From positions 124,001-188,000 of the forward strand of contig FSRV01000002.1 in NCBI GenBank assembly GCA_900142905.1: a stretch of DNA of 64,000 nt, written 5' to 3'. Origin of the DNA: Burkholderia sp. GAS332 (GTDB taxonomy: Bacteria > Pseudomonadota > Gammaproteobacteria > Burkholderiales > Burkholderiaceae). The translations under genes and the position numbers were made by a program. A model generated the notes under the pieces. The model saw only the letters and a program-made list of their open reading frames with translations. It did not search any database and was not told where the DNA came from. Below, piece by piece: positions 9,931-18,812 of this stretch; positions within the stretch are counted from its first letter, which is position 1, and every line of letters begins with the position of its first letter.

Positions 9931-10677
9931 ATGAGGCTTAAGAACAAATCAGCTTTGATCACGGGCGGCACGAGTGGCATCGGTCTCGCGACCGCTAAGC
10001 TTTTCATTGCAGAAGGCGCTCGGGTAGCGGTGACGGGTCGCGATGTTGCCGCATTTGAGCGTGTGAAGGCCGAGCTTGGGGAGAACGCGCTTGTTCTCAA
10101 GGGCGACGTACGTTCGATCGAGGACATGCAGGGGATTGCCGCTGAGGTGAAAGAGAAGTTCGGCGGTTTGGATGTCGTGTTTGCCAACGCGGGTCGAGCT
10201 TTCCCGTCCGCACTCAACGACATCGACGAAGATCTCTATCACGAGATTATGGACATCAACGTCAAGGGCGTGGTGGTCACGCTTCAGGCGGTGCTGCCTG
10301 ACTTGCGCGAGGGCTCTTCTGTCATTCTCAATACATCGTTCGTCGCGCAGACCGGCAAGCATGGCATCTCGTTGACTGCGGCGGCGAAGGCTGCCGTACG
10401 ATCACTTGCCCGCAGTTGGTCCTACGAGTTTCTCGACCGAAAAATCCGCTTTAACGCGATCGCGCCCGGCGCGATGGACACGCCCCTGATCAGCAAGTGG
10501 GGTATGTCCGATGAGTGGGTTCGCGACCGCAAGGCCGAGTTCGCCAAAGCTATTCCGGTGGGCTACATGGGCCAGGCCGAGGACATTGCTTACGCGGCGC
10601 TCTATCTCGCCAGCGACGAATCCTCCTACGTAGTCGGCACCGAACTTGTCGTCGATGGCGGTGCCTCGCAACTTTGA
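9931..10677 (+). CDS. short-chain dehydrogenase/reductase (SDR), classical type
   Basis: A 248-residue NAD(P)-dependent oxidoreductase. It shows the TGGTSGIGLATAK cofactor loop at about residue 10-22, NAG at about 88 (FANAGRAFP), and the C-terminal YVVGTELVVDGG. The usual YxxxK active-site tyrosine is not clear: the segment reads TGKHGISLTAAAKAAVRSLA, with Ser/Leu where YSASKAA is normal. The ribosome site is AGAAAGGAACAG just upstream of the ATG. The next genes downstream (DJ-1-like, SnoaL-like) run in the same direction with modest gaps. Substrate unknown; the altered catalytic motif means dehydrogenase activity should not be assumed. Confidence 0.85.
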   Translation: MRLKNKSALITGGTSGIGLATAKLFIAEGARVAVTGRDVAAFERVKAELGENALVLKGDVRSIEDMQGIAAEVKEKFGGLDVVFANAGRAFPSALNDIDEDLYHEIMDINVKGVVVTLQAVLPDLREGSSVILNTSFVAQTGKHGISLTAAAKAAVRSLARSWSYEFLDRKIRFNAIAPGAMDTPLISKWGMSDEWVRDRKAEFAKAIPVGYMGQAEDIAYAALYLASDESSYVVGTELVVDGGASQL

Positions 10678-10830
10678 GGCTTCGGTTCCCGATTCCCGAG
10701 CCCTACACATTTCCGGCTCGTCCCCATCTTGATCACACACCCGCCACGCTTTTCATCGTGGTGGTTCTTTAATCCGGCCTACCCTGGATGCGCTCGCAGA
10801 GGGGAGGCCGAAGTACAAGGACATATTATC

Positions 10831-11685
10831 TTGGCCGACAATAGCGAAAACAACGCCTCCGGCGAGCGACTGGTCAGCGCGGGCCAGTCCCGCCGCGATC
10901 TTCTCAAGTTTGGAAGCTTCACTGCGCTCGGCGCCATCCTGGGTGGTGGAGGCCTGCTTGGCCGCGCCACGCCTGTTCTTGCGCAGACAGGCAGCGAAGG
11001 GGAACTTGCCCCGAATGATCCCCTCAATATTTTGATCGTAAATTACGATGGAGGGACGCTTCTCGATTTCGCCGGCCCCAGCGAGATATTTCACCGGCTA
11101 CCGAATACGAACGTTCGCTATGCGAGCCTCAATGGGGGCAACGTGACCCTCGAGTTTGGGGTCGTGTATGGCAAGACTGAACGACTGGCCGATATCGAGA
11201 AGACAGACTTGATCCTGGTTCCCGGCGGGTCTGATTTGACGGCGCCGATGCGCCCAGAGTATCAAGCGCAGATCCGGCGTCTGGCTGAAAGCGCCAAACA
11301 TATTACGTCGGTTTGCAACGGATCGCTCGTGCTCGCCGCAACGGGCGTTCTCAAGGGTAAGCGAAGCGCCTGCCATTGGGCCTTCGTCAACAAGCTGTCT
11401 GAATATGGCGCCATCCCCGTTCCGGATCGCTTCGTAGAAGACGACAACGGCCGGTTCATGAGCGGCGGCGGCGTGACGGCGGGCATCGACTTCGCCCTTC
11501 GCGTTGCCGCGAAACTGCGCGGTCAACAGGCCGCCGAATTCACGCAACTCGTGATCGAATATGATCCCGCCCCGCCGTTCCATTCCGGTCATCCCAGAGA
11601 CGCGCGGCCAGAAGTCCTTGCGATGGTCGACAAGGAACTGCCGGGCGCATCCAAGGGTCTCGCCCGAATCCCAGGCGTTCGTTGA
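10831..11685 (+). CDS. Tat-exported DJ-1/PfpI-family protein
   Basis: About 284 residues. The start chosen is the TTG at 10831, with AAGG 10 bases upstream; a longer in-frame ATG at 10729 adds improbable sequence. The N-terminus carries a twin-arginine signal (QSRRDLLKFGSFTALGAILG, then an Ala-rich run ending VLAQ), so the mature protein is periplasmic. It is a ThiJ/DJ-1/PfpI fold: NILIVNYDGGTLLDFAGPSE opens the domain, LILVPGG precedes the nucleophile elbow, and ITSVCNGSLVLAATGVL holds the expected Cys. This branch includes isonitrile hydratase-like and GlxA-like proteins. A GlxA-type regulator with the same domain lies at 12384. Exported DJ-1 proteins are uncommon; activity unknown. Confidence 0.85.
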   Translation: MADNSENNASGERLVSAGQSRRDLLKFGSFTALGAILGGGGLLGRATPVLAQTGSEGELAPNDPLNILIVNYDGGTLLDFAGPSEIFHRLPNTNVRYASLNGGNVTLEFGVVYGKTERLADIEKTDLILVPGGSDLTAPMRPEYQAQIRRLAESAKHITSVCNGSLVLAATGVLKGKRSACHWAFVNKLSEYGAIPVPDRFVEDDNGRFMSGGGVTAGIDFALRVAAKLRGQQAAEFTQLVIEYDPAPPFHSGHPRDARPEVLAMVDKELPGASKGLARIPGVR

Positions 11686-11814
11686 AACGCCTGCAGGCAA
11701 TGTGCGCGAGGCCACACCGCTGGCCTCGATGAAGGCCGCAACCGACATGGTCTGCCCCACCTGCCCAATCCGGTGCGGCCCTCTCCAATTCAAGTCAAAA
11801 TCGGAAATCATTCA

Positions 11815-12279
11815 ATGCGACAGACTCGTCTTTATGTTGCTGCCCTTGCAGCCAGCCTTCCCCTTTTCGTTTTTGCGGCACCTGCAACTGCAAGTGGCGC
11901 TCAGCGTCCGCCCGAAGCGGCAATCAAAGCCGAAAACGCACGATGGGCGGAAGCCTTTAGGCGAGGGGACTATGAGGCGATAGGCCGCCTCTATACGAAA
12001 GATGGTGCACTCTTGCCGCCCGGGGGCGACAAAGTCACGGGGGGCGGCGCAATCGCTGAGTACTTCGCCAAGGGGTATGCCGGATCAAAGCCCGATACCG
12101 TATCGTTCAGCAACTACGAGTTCTACGGTAATGATCAGATCGTGACGGAGGTATCGGATGCGGATATCCGTGACCCGAGTGGAGAGCTCAAATTTCGCGG
12201 CAAGCAGATCCTCATCTTCCTGAAGCAGGGCGGCGCCTGGAAGTTGCATCGCGACATCTGGAATAGTTACGCCCCCTGA
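11815..12279 (+). CDS. secreted SnoaL/DUF4440-like protein
   Basis: A 154-residue protein from the ATG at 11815 (MRQTRLYVAALAASLPLFVF, cleavage likely after ATA). The mature part is a cone-shaped NTF2-like domain: AIKAENARWAEAFRRGDYEA, IGRLYTKDGALLPPGG, and a final GGAWKLHRDIWNS, the signature of DUF4440/SnoaL-like folds. These proteins bind small molecules or act as isomerases; no activity can be assigned. It follows the Tat-exported DJ-1 protein by 130 bases on the same strand and, like it, is directed to the periplasm. Confidence 0.8.
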   Translation: MRQTRLYVAALAASLPLFVFAAPATASGAQRPPEAAIKAENARWAEAFRRGDYEAIGRLYTKDGALLPPGGDKVTGGGAIAEYFAKGYAGSKPDTVSFSNYEFYGNDQIVTEVSDADIRDPSGELKFRGKQILIFLKQGGAWKLHRDIWNSYAP

Positions 12280-12383
12280 AACCTGAGGCTCGTTAGGTGT
12301 CCGGCGAAAGTCTTTTTTGCGGCGGGTCTGAAAATGGGCCGTCGGACGAATGCCGACCAAGCAGCGCGCTGATCGGCGGTCGA

Positions 12384-13331
12384 TCAGCGCTCACCGTTCA
12401 ATCTGCTCTCGCGCCGGATCGATTGCGGCGGATGTCCATGCAGTTTGACGAAAGCCCTCCGCATCCGCTCCGGATCGGTGAACCCCACAGCCAGAGCAAT
12501 CTGTTCGATCGGTTCGCTACCATCCTGCAGGCGCAGTCGCGCAGCTTCAACGCGTAAGCGCTCGACCGCCTTAGCAGGCGTTTCACCCGTTTCCCGGCGA
12601 AATGCGCGTCCGAATTGTCGCAGACTTAATCTTGCGGCATCGGCGAGTCGCTCGACAGGTAGCGCTTCAGCCAGATGCTCTCTGGCAAAATTCAGAGCGA
12701 TGCGGATACGATCTGACTCCGGCTCCATTTGCGACATAGCAGAGAATTGGGACTGGCCTCCAGGTCGGCGATACGGAACGACCAAAAGCCTGGCGACAGC
12801 GCGCGCAATTTCCGCGCCCATATCTCTTTCAATCATAGCGAGCGCCAAGTCGATGCCGGCGGCGATGCCAGCCGACGTCCAAATACGGCCGTCCGCTATA
12901 TAGATACTATCGCCCTCGACCCTGGTATGAGGGAAGCGCGACTGCAATAGAGCGGCGTACCGCCAGTGGGTCGTTGCTCTCAGGCCGTCCAACAAGCCGG
13001 TTTCCGCAAGCAAAAACGCCCCTGTACACACGCTTGCCACCCGTGAGGCTTTGGAGGCTAATTTCTTGGCAGCGGCGATGTTCTCCGATGTTTGCATCGG
13101 ATCGATATCACCGCCCACGAATACGACGGTGTCAAACGTGCGCCTCCCGATCGGCTTTGTCTCGATCGGCAGGCACGCATTGCCAAGAATTGGTCCTCCA
13201 GGCTGCGAGATCACATGAAGATCATATGGGGTATGGCCAGCGGCTGTGGCCACCTGATTAAAAGCCGAAAGTGGTCCGGCAAGATCAAGCGCATCGTGGC
13301 CACGGCAAACGAAGAATCCAATTCGATGCAT
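12384..13331 (-). CDS. GlxA-type AraC-family regulator (DJ-1 domain + HTH_18)
   Basis: A 315-residue protein. Residues 1-180 are a DJ-1/PfpI-like sensor domain (GFFVCRGHDALDLAGPLSAF, VASVCTGAFLLAETGLLDG with the elbow Cys). Residues 215-315 are a two-helix-turn-helix AraC DNA-binding domain (LRQFGRAFRRETGETPAKAV, IEQIALAVGFTDPERMRRAF). It faces the SDR/DJ-1/SnoaL genes convergently, and the shared DJ-1 domain makes it a candidate regulator of the group. This is inference from proximity; the inducer is unknown. Confidence 0.9.
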   Translation of the reverse strand: MHRIGFFVCRGHDALDLAGPLSAFNQVATAAGHTPYDLHVISQPGGPILGNACLPIETKPIGRRTFDTVVFVGGDIDPMQTSENIAAAKKLASKASRVASVCTGAFLLAETGLLDGLRATTHWRYAALLQSRFPHTRVEGDSIYIADGRIWTSAGIAAGIDLALAMIERDMGAEIARAVARLLVVPYRRPGGQSQFSAMSQMEPESDRIRIALNFAREHLAEALPVERLADAARLSLRQFGRAFRRETGETPAKAVERLRVEAARLRLQDGSEPIEQIALAVGFTDPERMRRAFVKLHGHPPQSIRRESRLNGER

Positions 13332-13453
13332 GACGAAGTAGTTAAATGGAAACCGTCGAGATGGCGTATTTTATATAAAACCCTTAAATAGCGCCATCTG
13401 AGGTTTTCTTGTTTGGTGTGGCCGGTGGCAGACAGCCGCCTGTGCTAAACATG

Positions 13454-13556
13454 CTTGAATCTATCGCTCACCGGCGTGCATTCTCGGGGACTGTGACGCT
13501 CCGATTCACGGACCGAACCCTTCCTTGGGGACGCCACGAAAGGCATAAACCGACCC
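13454..13556 (+). repeat. interspersed repeat R1 (short copy, 103 bp)
   Basis: Matches R2 at 22421-22549 almost base for base (cttgaatctatcg..., ctgtgacgctccgattcac..., ending cgaccc). R1 lacks a 26-base block present in R2. In R2 that block lies between two copies of ACGCCACGA, and R1 keeps only one, which is the expected product of recombination or slippage between the 9-base repeats. The surrounding stretch 13332-13699 shows no gene. The hairpin CGGGCA...TGCCCG follows at about 13560. Confidence 0.8.
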
Positions 13557-13699
13557 TGAGCGGGCAGTCGAAATTGCCCGGTGTCACTCGCGGCTTTAGC
13601 GCTAGTTGCCGACATTGAACTACTGCTCGACGATTGTCTGCGGCCAAACCGTGCCGAGCGGCGACATTTGATCGTACGTTGGAGCGCTTTGCCTTTTGG

Positions 13700-14641
13700 T
13701 CAGCCTGTCCTTGCTGGATTCGGCAATGCGCTTAACGCAGAAACCATCTGTTCACGCATCCAATGGTGCGCTGGCGACCCGGAATGTCGCGTATGAAAGA
13801 ACACCTTGAGTATGTAGCGAGGGATATCGAACGGCGCAGGGTAAATTGTTAGCGGGATCGCGTCCGCCAGTTGTAGCGCCACCCGTCGAGGCAACGTGAT
13901 CAGGAGCTGAGAATTGGCAACGATGAACGGGGCGGCCATCACACTCGGCAATTGCACGGCTACGTCGCGAACAAGCCCCGACTTTAGCAGCGTCCCGTCG
14001 ACAACGCTGCCCTCTGCGTTCCATGGGGTGACAACGACGTGTCGCTCCGCGAGGTACTGAGCTAGCGACAGCTTTTTTTTGATCCGGGGGTGCCCCTTCC
14101 GGATCGCGACCACGTAATCGTCCGCAAGGCAATCGAGCGACTCGAGTCCGGATTCCTGGTTGTCGTTTTCGTCTGAAAACCCTAGGGCAAACTGAACCCG
14201 CCCAGAGGCGAGGTCATCCAGCGACTCGCGATGGGTCGAATAAATCACGCGGACGCGGATATGTGGGGCGTCGCATTCCAGCGCTGCAACCAGGGGAGGT
14301 AATAGCGCGAACGCGGTGAAGTCAGTCGCGGCGAAGACAAAGGTCTGACTGCTCGCAGACGGAACGAACGGACCAAAATCCCCCAGGCTGCCCGTCAGGC
14401 TTTGCAATGCTTCGCTGACGCCCGATGCTATTTGTTCGGCTCTTGCGGTCGGCTGCATACCATTCCCGAGGCGCACGAAAAGCTCGTCCCCCAATGCACT
14501 ACGTAGGCGCGAGATCGCGTGACTGCACGCCGACGAGCTTAGGCAAAGCTCCTCGGCTGCCGAGACTACGCTTCGATGCCGGTATAGCGCGTCGAAGACC
14601 AACAACAGGTTCAGATCAATACGGCGAAGGCTATCGTGCAT
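13700..14641 (-). CDS. LysR-family transcriptional regulator
   Basis: A 313-residue protein from the ATG at 14641 (MHDSLRRIDLNLLLVFDALY), the standard N-terminus of the NodD/NahR-like LysR branch. A longer start at 14680 adds 13 His-rich residues and is unlikely. Winged helix: HRSVVSAAEELCLSSSACSH. The effector domain begins near residue 90 (QTFVFAATDFTAFALLPPLV). It is divergent from the GNAT gene at 14747, with only about 105 bases between them, and probably regulates it and itself. Confidence 0.87.
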   Translation of the reverse strand: MHDSLRRIDLNLLLVFDALYRHRSVVSAAEELCLSSSACSHAISRLRSALGDELFVRLGNGMQPTARAEQIASGVSEALQSLTGSLGDFGPFVPSASSQTFVFAATDFTAFALLPPLVAALECDAPHIRVRVIYSTHRESLDDLASGRVQFALGFSDENDNQESGLESLDCLADDYVVAIRKGHPRIKKKLSLAQYLAERHVVVTPWNAEGSVVDGTLLKSGLVRDVAVQLPSVMAAPFIVANSQLLITLPRRVALQLADAIPLTIYPAPFDIPRYILKVFFHTRHSGSPAHHWMREQMVSALSALPNPARTG

Positions 14642-14746
14642 GACGTGCAGTATCGGATGAAGAAAATGCAGCGCATGCATTTTGGTTCTTTTTTATCATC
14701 TTGTCTTTTCCACCTCAATGGGCCGGTCCCCGGTCGAATCTTGCAG

Positions 14747-15238
14747 ATGACAACTCCGAGCTTCCGACAAGCGATTCCATCAGATACTGACCGCTGCTTT
14801 GAAATCGAGACTTCGGCCTATGAGGGCGACGAAGCTGCCACGCGGAATAAGATTACCACTCGTATCTTCCAGTACCCGCAAGGGTTCCTTGTGATGGAAC
14901 TCCACGGGAAAGTGATCGGCTTTATCAACAGCGGGTGTGCGTTCGAAGTGGTCATGTCCGACGAAGCGTTTAAGGAACTTGTCGGGCACGACCCTGCCGC
15001 GCCGAACGTCGTAATCATGTCGGTGGTGATCGACCCGGCGCACCAGGGTAAAGGCTACTCGTCGTTGCTGATGCGGACCTTCGTCTCGCAGATGTCTGAG
15101 ATGGGCAAGAAAACCATTCACCTCATGTGCAAGGAGCGTCACGTCGGGCTGTATGAACGCCTTGGCTATAGCTATCTCAAGCCGTCCAGTTCCGATCATG
15201 GCGGCATGTCATGGCATGAGATGGTAATGGCCATTTGA
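14747..15238 (+). CDS. GNAT-family N-acetyltransferase
   Basis: A 163-residue acetyl-CoA-dependent transferase from the ATG at 14747 (MTTPSFRQAIPSDTDRCFEI). The acetyl-CoA loop is VVIDPAHQGKGYSSLLMRTF, with Q-x-x-G-x-G/S/A spacing, and the C-terminal VGLYERLGYSYLKPSSSDHG fits the arylalkylamine N-acetyltransferase-like subgroup. Substrate not determined. It lies immediately divergent from a LysR gene. Confidence 0.85.
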   Translation: MTTPSFRQAIPSDTDRCFEIETSAYEGDEAATRNKITTRIFQYPQGFLVMELHGKVIGFINSGCAFEVVMSDEAFKELVGHDPAAPNVVIMSVVIDPAHQGKGYSSLLMRTFVSQMSEMGKKTIHLMCKERHVGLYERLGYSYLKPSSSDHGGMSWHEMVMAI

Positions 15239-15468
15239 GATCGCGCATCGACTCACCGGAGGTTGGCGTGGATACGCCATAGCCCAGGAGCACGCCACAC
15301 CCCGCAGACGACCGCTTCCCGCTAGCTATCCGCCATTGGACGTACTGTATTGCCCACATGTCGAGTGTCCCTTCATGGCCGTCTCCCGCCTCAAATTCTG
15401 AAGCCCTCAAATCTTCTCCGGCGCGCCGTGTCCAACCCTCATGCATCGCATCGCGCACGAGGTTCGGC

Positions 15469-16017
15469 ATGACACGGCGCAAATCGAAGATCGGCTGTCC
15501 ACTTGAACATCGCTTAGGCGTGTGGCGCTTCACGCTTAGTTTTGCGTTGACACTTACCTTGAGCGCCTGCGTTCAACCATGGGATCGCTTCAAGGCGGGC
15601 GAGCCGGAATCCGCCGTGACTGCCGCGCTAGGCCAGCCTAAGGAAACCTATGACCTTCCGAATGGCGGCAAGCGTCTGATGTGGCCGACGCAACCGATGG
15701 GCGAAACCACCGTCGCCGCGGATATCGACGCGGACGGCAAAGTCGTCGACGTCCGCCAGGTGCTGCAGCCGTTGGAGTTCTATCGCGCGGAGCCGGGAAA
15801 ATGGACTCGCGCGGACGTGCTCGTCAATTTCGGCCGTCCCGAAGAAACAATGTACCTGCCGCTCGTCAAGCGCGAAGTCTGGAGCTACCGGTACCTGGAA
15901 GACAATACGTGGTACCAGCTCTTTCACTTCTATTTCGACGACACAGGCGTGTTGCGCTCGACGCAAAAGAGCCCGGACCCGCTTCACGATCACCTCGACG
16001 ATAGCCCGTCGAAGTGA
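15469..16017 (+). CDS. lipoprotein with BamE-like repeats, unknown function
   Basis: About 182 residues from the ATG at 15469. The signal peptide ends in a lipobox (FALTLTLSAC), so the mature protein is a lipid-anchored envelope protein. Two similar segments follow (AGEPESAVTAALGQPKETYD and WTRADVLVNFGRPEETMYLP), each with the SmpA/BamE-type 'V...LG.P' turn, ending in a Trp/Tyr-rich strand region. This resembles the small beta-alpha folds of BamE/OmlA-like lipoproteins. No partner is suggested by the neighbours. Confidence 0.75.
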   Translation: MTRRKSKIGCPLEHRLGVWRFTLSFALTLTLSACVQPWDRFKAGEPESAVTAALGQPKETYDLPNGGKRLMWPTQPMGETTVAADIDADGKVVDVRQVLQPLEFYRAEPGKWTRADVLVNFGRPEETMYLPLVKREVWSYRYLEDNTWYQLFHFYFDDTGVLRSTQKSPDPLHDHLDDSPSK

Positions 16018-16084
16018 TCGGCATGGACGCTAGGCGCGTTGCCATGCGATCGCGAAGCGGTGGCGGGCGAAAAGCGTTCAATCG

Positions 16085-16789
16085 CTAATGGTTATCCTGC
16101 GGATGATTGCGGTCTTCATTGCCGCCGCGCGTCTCGCCGCCGTGCTCAGCGGACGGACCGCCAGGGTGCGCGGCAGTCTGTCCCTGAGGAGCGCGCGTCA
16201 TTTGTCCGGGCGGCTGCGCAGGCCCGTGCGCATATCCCGGCTGCGGCTGCGCCGGCCCATGAGCGTACCCCGGCTGGGGTTGCGGCTGCGGACCGCCGTG
16301 CATGACCGGCCTCGGGTTCATGGCCGGACCGCCCGCCGCCGGCGGACCACCATGCGGGGGTGGAGCGCCCCGCATCGGCGGCGGATGATTCGCCCACCGG
16401 TTCCGGTCGTTATACCAAGGCTGGCCGCGATAGTAGTGATCCCAGTAAGTGCCGAACGAGAACACCACGACCGGCAGCCCGATCTGCACGCCGTAAGTCA
16501 TGATCGGCACCTCGGTACCCTGGTACGGATAGTCGAGATATCCGCCGTAGACCCAGCCGCGCAGTCCGGGCGCTCCGACGTCGCACCAACTGTAATCGGT
16601 AACGCAGCCGTACACCGCAAGCTGCACGCCCGGCGGCACTTGCGCAACCACCGGGTAATCCCCGGACGGACCCGCATAAACGTCCACGGGCTGATTCGTA
16701 TACGCCAGCGATTGAGCGAACGCCGCGCCGGACAGCGCCATCAGGCAAACGCCTCCCGTAATGGCTCGAATGACGATTTTCTTTTGCAC
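16085..16789 (-). CDS. secreted SH3-domain protein with Pro/Gly/His-rich tail
   Basis: A 234-residue protein. The start chosen is the GTG at 16789, preceded by GAGGGAGGAATC, a near-perfect ribosome site; longer in-frame starts up to 16954 lack one. A signal peptide ends AAFAQS. A bacterial SH3-like domain follows (TNQPVDVYAGPSGDYPVVAQ, LRGWVYGGYLDYPYQG), the type that binds cell-wall peptides. Then comes a Tyr/Trp-rich stretch and a low-complexity tail with two copies of GYAHGPAQP. It is probably a periplasmic or surface protein. Confidence 0.8.
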   Translation of the reverse strand: MQKKIVIRAITGGVCLMALSGAAFAQSLAYTNQPVDVYAGPSGDYPVVAQVPPGVQLAVYGCVTDYSWCDVGAPGLRGWVYGGYLDYPYQGTEVPIMTYGVQIGLPVVVFSFGTYWDHYYRGQPWYNDRNRWANHPPPMRGAPPPHGGPPAAGGPAMNPRPVMHGGPQPQPQPGYAHGPAQPQPGYAHGPAQPPGQMTRAPQGQTAAHPGGPSAEHGGETRGGNEDRNHPQDNH

Positions 16790-17128
16790 GATTCCTCCCT
16801 CGGAAAGAGCGGCCCATGCATGAGGTGAGCTATTCGTTTCGTCCCGGCCATAACGACGCCGCGATAGCAGGGCCACATTGCTTGGACAAGCCTGGTGGCG
16901 TTTGAATTGCATCCGACTGTCTGTGCAATTACGTTTTGTCAGCGTTCTTACCATTCAGCAATTTTCATGCTTTGCCGCTCATGCAAAGAGCTGAGCAAAG
17001 AGCCAGTCCTGGAAGCTGCGCACTTTGAGGCAGATCTGCGCGCGATTTGGGGGGCTTTCTGCCCGACGGTTAGCGGCGAACGCGTGCTATCGACCCATTC
17101 CACCCCGTCGTCGCCGCCTGGAATATCC

Positions 17129-18013
17129 TCAAGCTGTATAGCTGGCCTTGGCCTCTTCCAGATAATCCGCAAGCCGCTTCGGCGTGCGGGCGATGAGCGA
17201 TTCGAGATGGTCCGTGACGATAGAAAGATTGCCAGCCCGAACCTCCGCCTCAATTGACACCAATAGAGCAATAAATACGTCAGGAACACCGGCCGCTTTC
17301 ATTCCCGTGACGAATTGCTCGTCAGTCACATGGACGACGGCAAGAGGCTTGCCTGTAGCACCGCGAGCGAGGTCAGCGATTTCTTCGTTGGAGAGCGCCT
17401 CAGTGCCTGTGAGCGTGTAGGTCCGGCTATCGGAGGTTGACGTAGTCAGCGCTGCGGCAATCGCTTCAGCGATCTCCTCCCGTCCGGCGTACGACGTTCT
17501 CCCACCTTCAGTTGCCGAATGCCATTGCCCGCTTTTCAGCGCATTAGGGAGCGACCTGAGCAGATTTTCGTGATACCAGCCGTTTCGGAAAATCACGTGC
17601 GGCAAACCGGTGGCCTTGATGGTCCGCTCAGTTTCCAAATGGTCCGGTGCGAAGGTCAGAAGCGAGCTGCCCGGATTGGGCATCGACGTATAGGCGAGTC
17701 GCTTGACACCTGCCGCGGCGGCTGACAATACCGCATTGCGATGCTGCTTCAATCGTCTGTCGGCCCCGTCTAGGGCATCGGTTGAAATGATGAGGGCAGT
17801 ACCGACGCCTTTGAAAGTCTCGGTCAGGCGTTCCGGGTCTTCGAAGTCCGCCTTGCGAACCTGAATGCCCGCTGCCGCAAGGCCAGCCAGCTTTTCGGGG
17901 CTGCGGGTGCCGGCGATGATACGGTTGTGCGTCACGCCTCGCGCAAGCAGATGCTTGATAACAAGCTGACCGAGTTGACCGGATGCACCGGTGACGAAAA
18001 TGGTGTCGCTCAT
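17129..18013 (-). CDS. qorB: NmrA-like SDR, NAD(P)H:quinone oxidoreductase 2-like
   Basis: A 294-residue atypical SDR. The N-terminal Rossmann loop VTGASGQLGQLVIKHLLARG and the pattern VRKADFEDPERLTETFKGVG, AYTSMPNPGS and FRNGWYHENLL match QOR2 (E. coli YtfG/QorB), which reduces quinones with NADPH. It is divergent from an HxlR regulator at 18119, just as ytfG and ytfH are in E. coli, which strengthens the call. Confidence 0.85.
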   Translation of the reverse strand: MSDTIFVTGASGQLGQLVIKHLLARGVTHNRIIAGTRSPEKLAGLAAAGIQVRKADFEDPERLTETFKGVGTALIISTDALDGADRRLKQHRNAVLSAAAAGVKRLAYTSMPNPGSSLLTFAPDHLETERTIKATGLPHVIFRNGWYHENLLRSLPNALKSGQWHSATEGGRTSYAGREEIAEAIAAALTTSTSDSRTYTLTGTEALSNEEIADLARGATGKPLAVVHVTDEQFVTGMKAAGVPDVFIALLVSIEAEVRAGNLSIVTDHLESLIARTPKRLADYLEEAKASYTA

Positions 18014-18037
18014 GGACTGGCCTCATTCTGAGTGTTA

Positions 18038-18052
18038 CTCTCGTTTTGAGAG
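18038..18052. promoter_or_regulatory. candidate HxlR operator dyad
   Basis: CTCTC-GTTTT-GAGAG in the 105-base region between the qorB-like gene and its divergent HxlR regulator. HxlR proteins usually autoregulate from such shared intergenic dyads. Position and symmetry are the only support. Confidence 0.35.
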
Positions 18053-18118
18053 CGACTCGATAATCACGTGTCGGCGCTCTTTCGTAAAGAAGGCAGTTTT
18101 TCAGGAGATAGTTACCAA

Positions 18119-18538
18119 ATGGGAACCACCAAGGCGTTGACGAGCGCTCTCAAAACGAGGCTGGACGAGGCCCGAACACAATACGGTGCGTTTGCGAATT
18201 GCCCGGTGCGCGACGTCATGGATGTCATCAGCGGGCGGTGGAGTTCGTTGCTGATGATGGCGCTGGCCGAGCACCCACATCGGTTCGGTGAACTTCGCCG
18301 GTTGGTACCGGACATTTCGCAGCGAATGCTCACGCAGACACTTCATGAGTTACAACGCGACGGCTACGTCCATCGCGAAGTCTTTCCTACGAAGCCACCG
18401 GGCGTCGAATACAGCCTGACCGACCTCGGTCGTTCGATGTTCGAGGCGTTGAACGTCTTGATTCAGTGGGCCGACGAGAATCATGCCGCGGTCACAGCGG
18501 CTCGCCTGCACTTTGATGGCGAGAAGGAATCTGCGTAA
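18119..18538 (+). CDS. HxlR-family transcriptional regulator (QorR/YtfH-like)
   Basis: A 139-residue winged-helix regulator from the ATG at 18119, with CAGGAGA upstream; an open extension to 18068 lacks a ribosome site. The family signature is clear: CPVRDVMDVISGRWSSLLMM with the conserved redox-type Cys at residue 27, then FGELRRLVPDISQRMLTQTL and GYVHREVFPTKPPGVEYSLT. HxlR/QorR proteins sense electrophiles or quinones through that Cys, which fits the divergent quinone reductase. Confidence 0.9.
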   Translation: MGTTKALTSALKTRLDEARTQYGAFANCPVRDVMDVISGRWSSLLMMALAEHPHRFGELRRLVPDISQRMLTQTLHELQRDGYVHREVFPTKPPGVEYSLTDLGRSMFEALNVLIQWADENHAAVTAARLHFDGEKESA

Positions 18539-18812
18539 GCGGCGTCGCACTCCGTCTATTGTGAACAAGATGACTTGTCGGAACACATGAGCTGAGCTGG
18601 ATGACGGTGTTGCCCGCCCGCTGTCCCGTCCTCGCTGATCGCATACCATTCAACCGATTACGCTCTGAGTCCCACGCCGCAGCCCGATCTCCTCGCGTCA
18701 CTCGGTGTCCGCAAAACAAGGGGACGCCGATCTCTGCAACAACGCGGCATCGTTCATACTCTGCATTTGCATCAGAACCCGAAATGAACAGGTCTTTTTG
18801 CAGGAGACTTTG

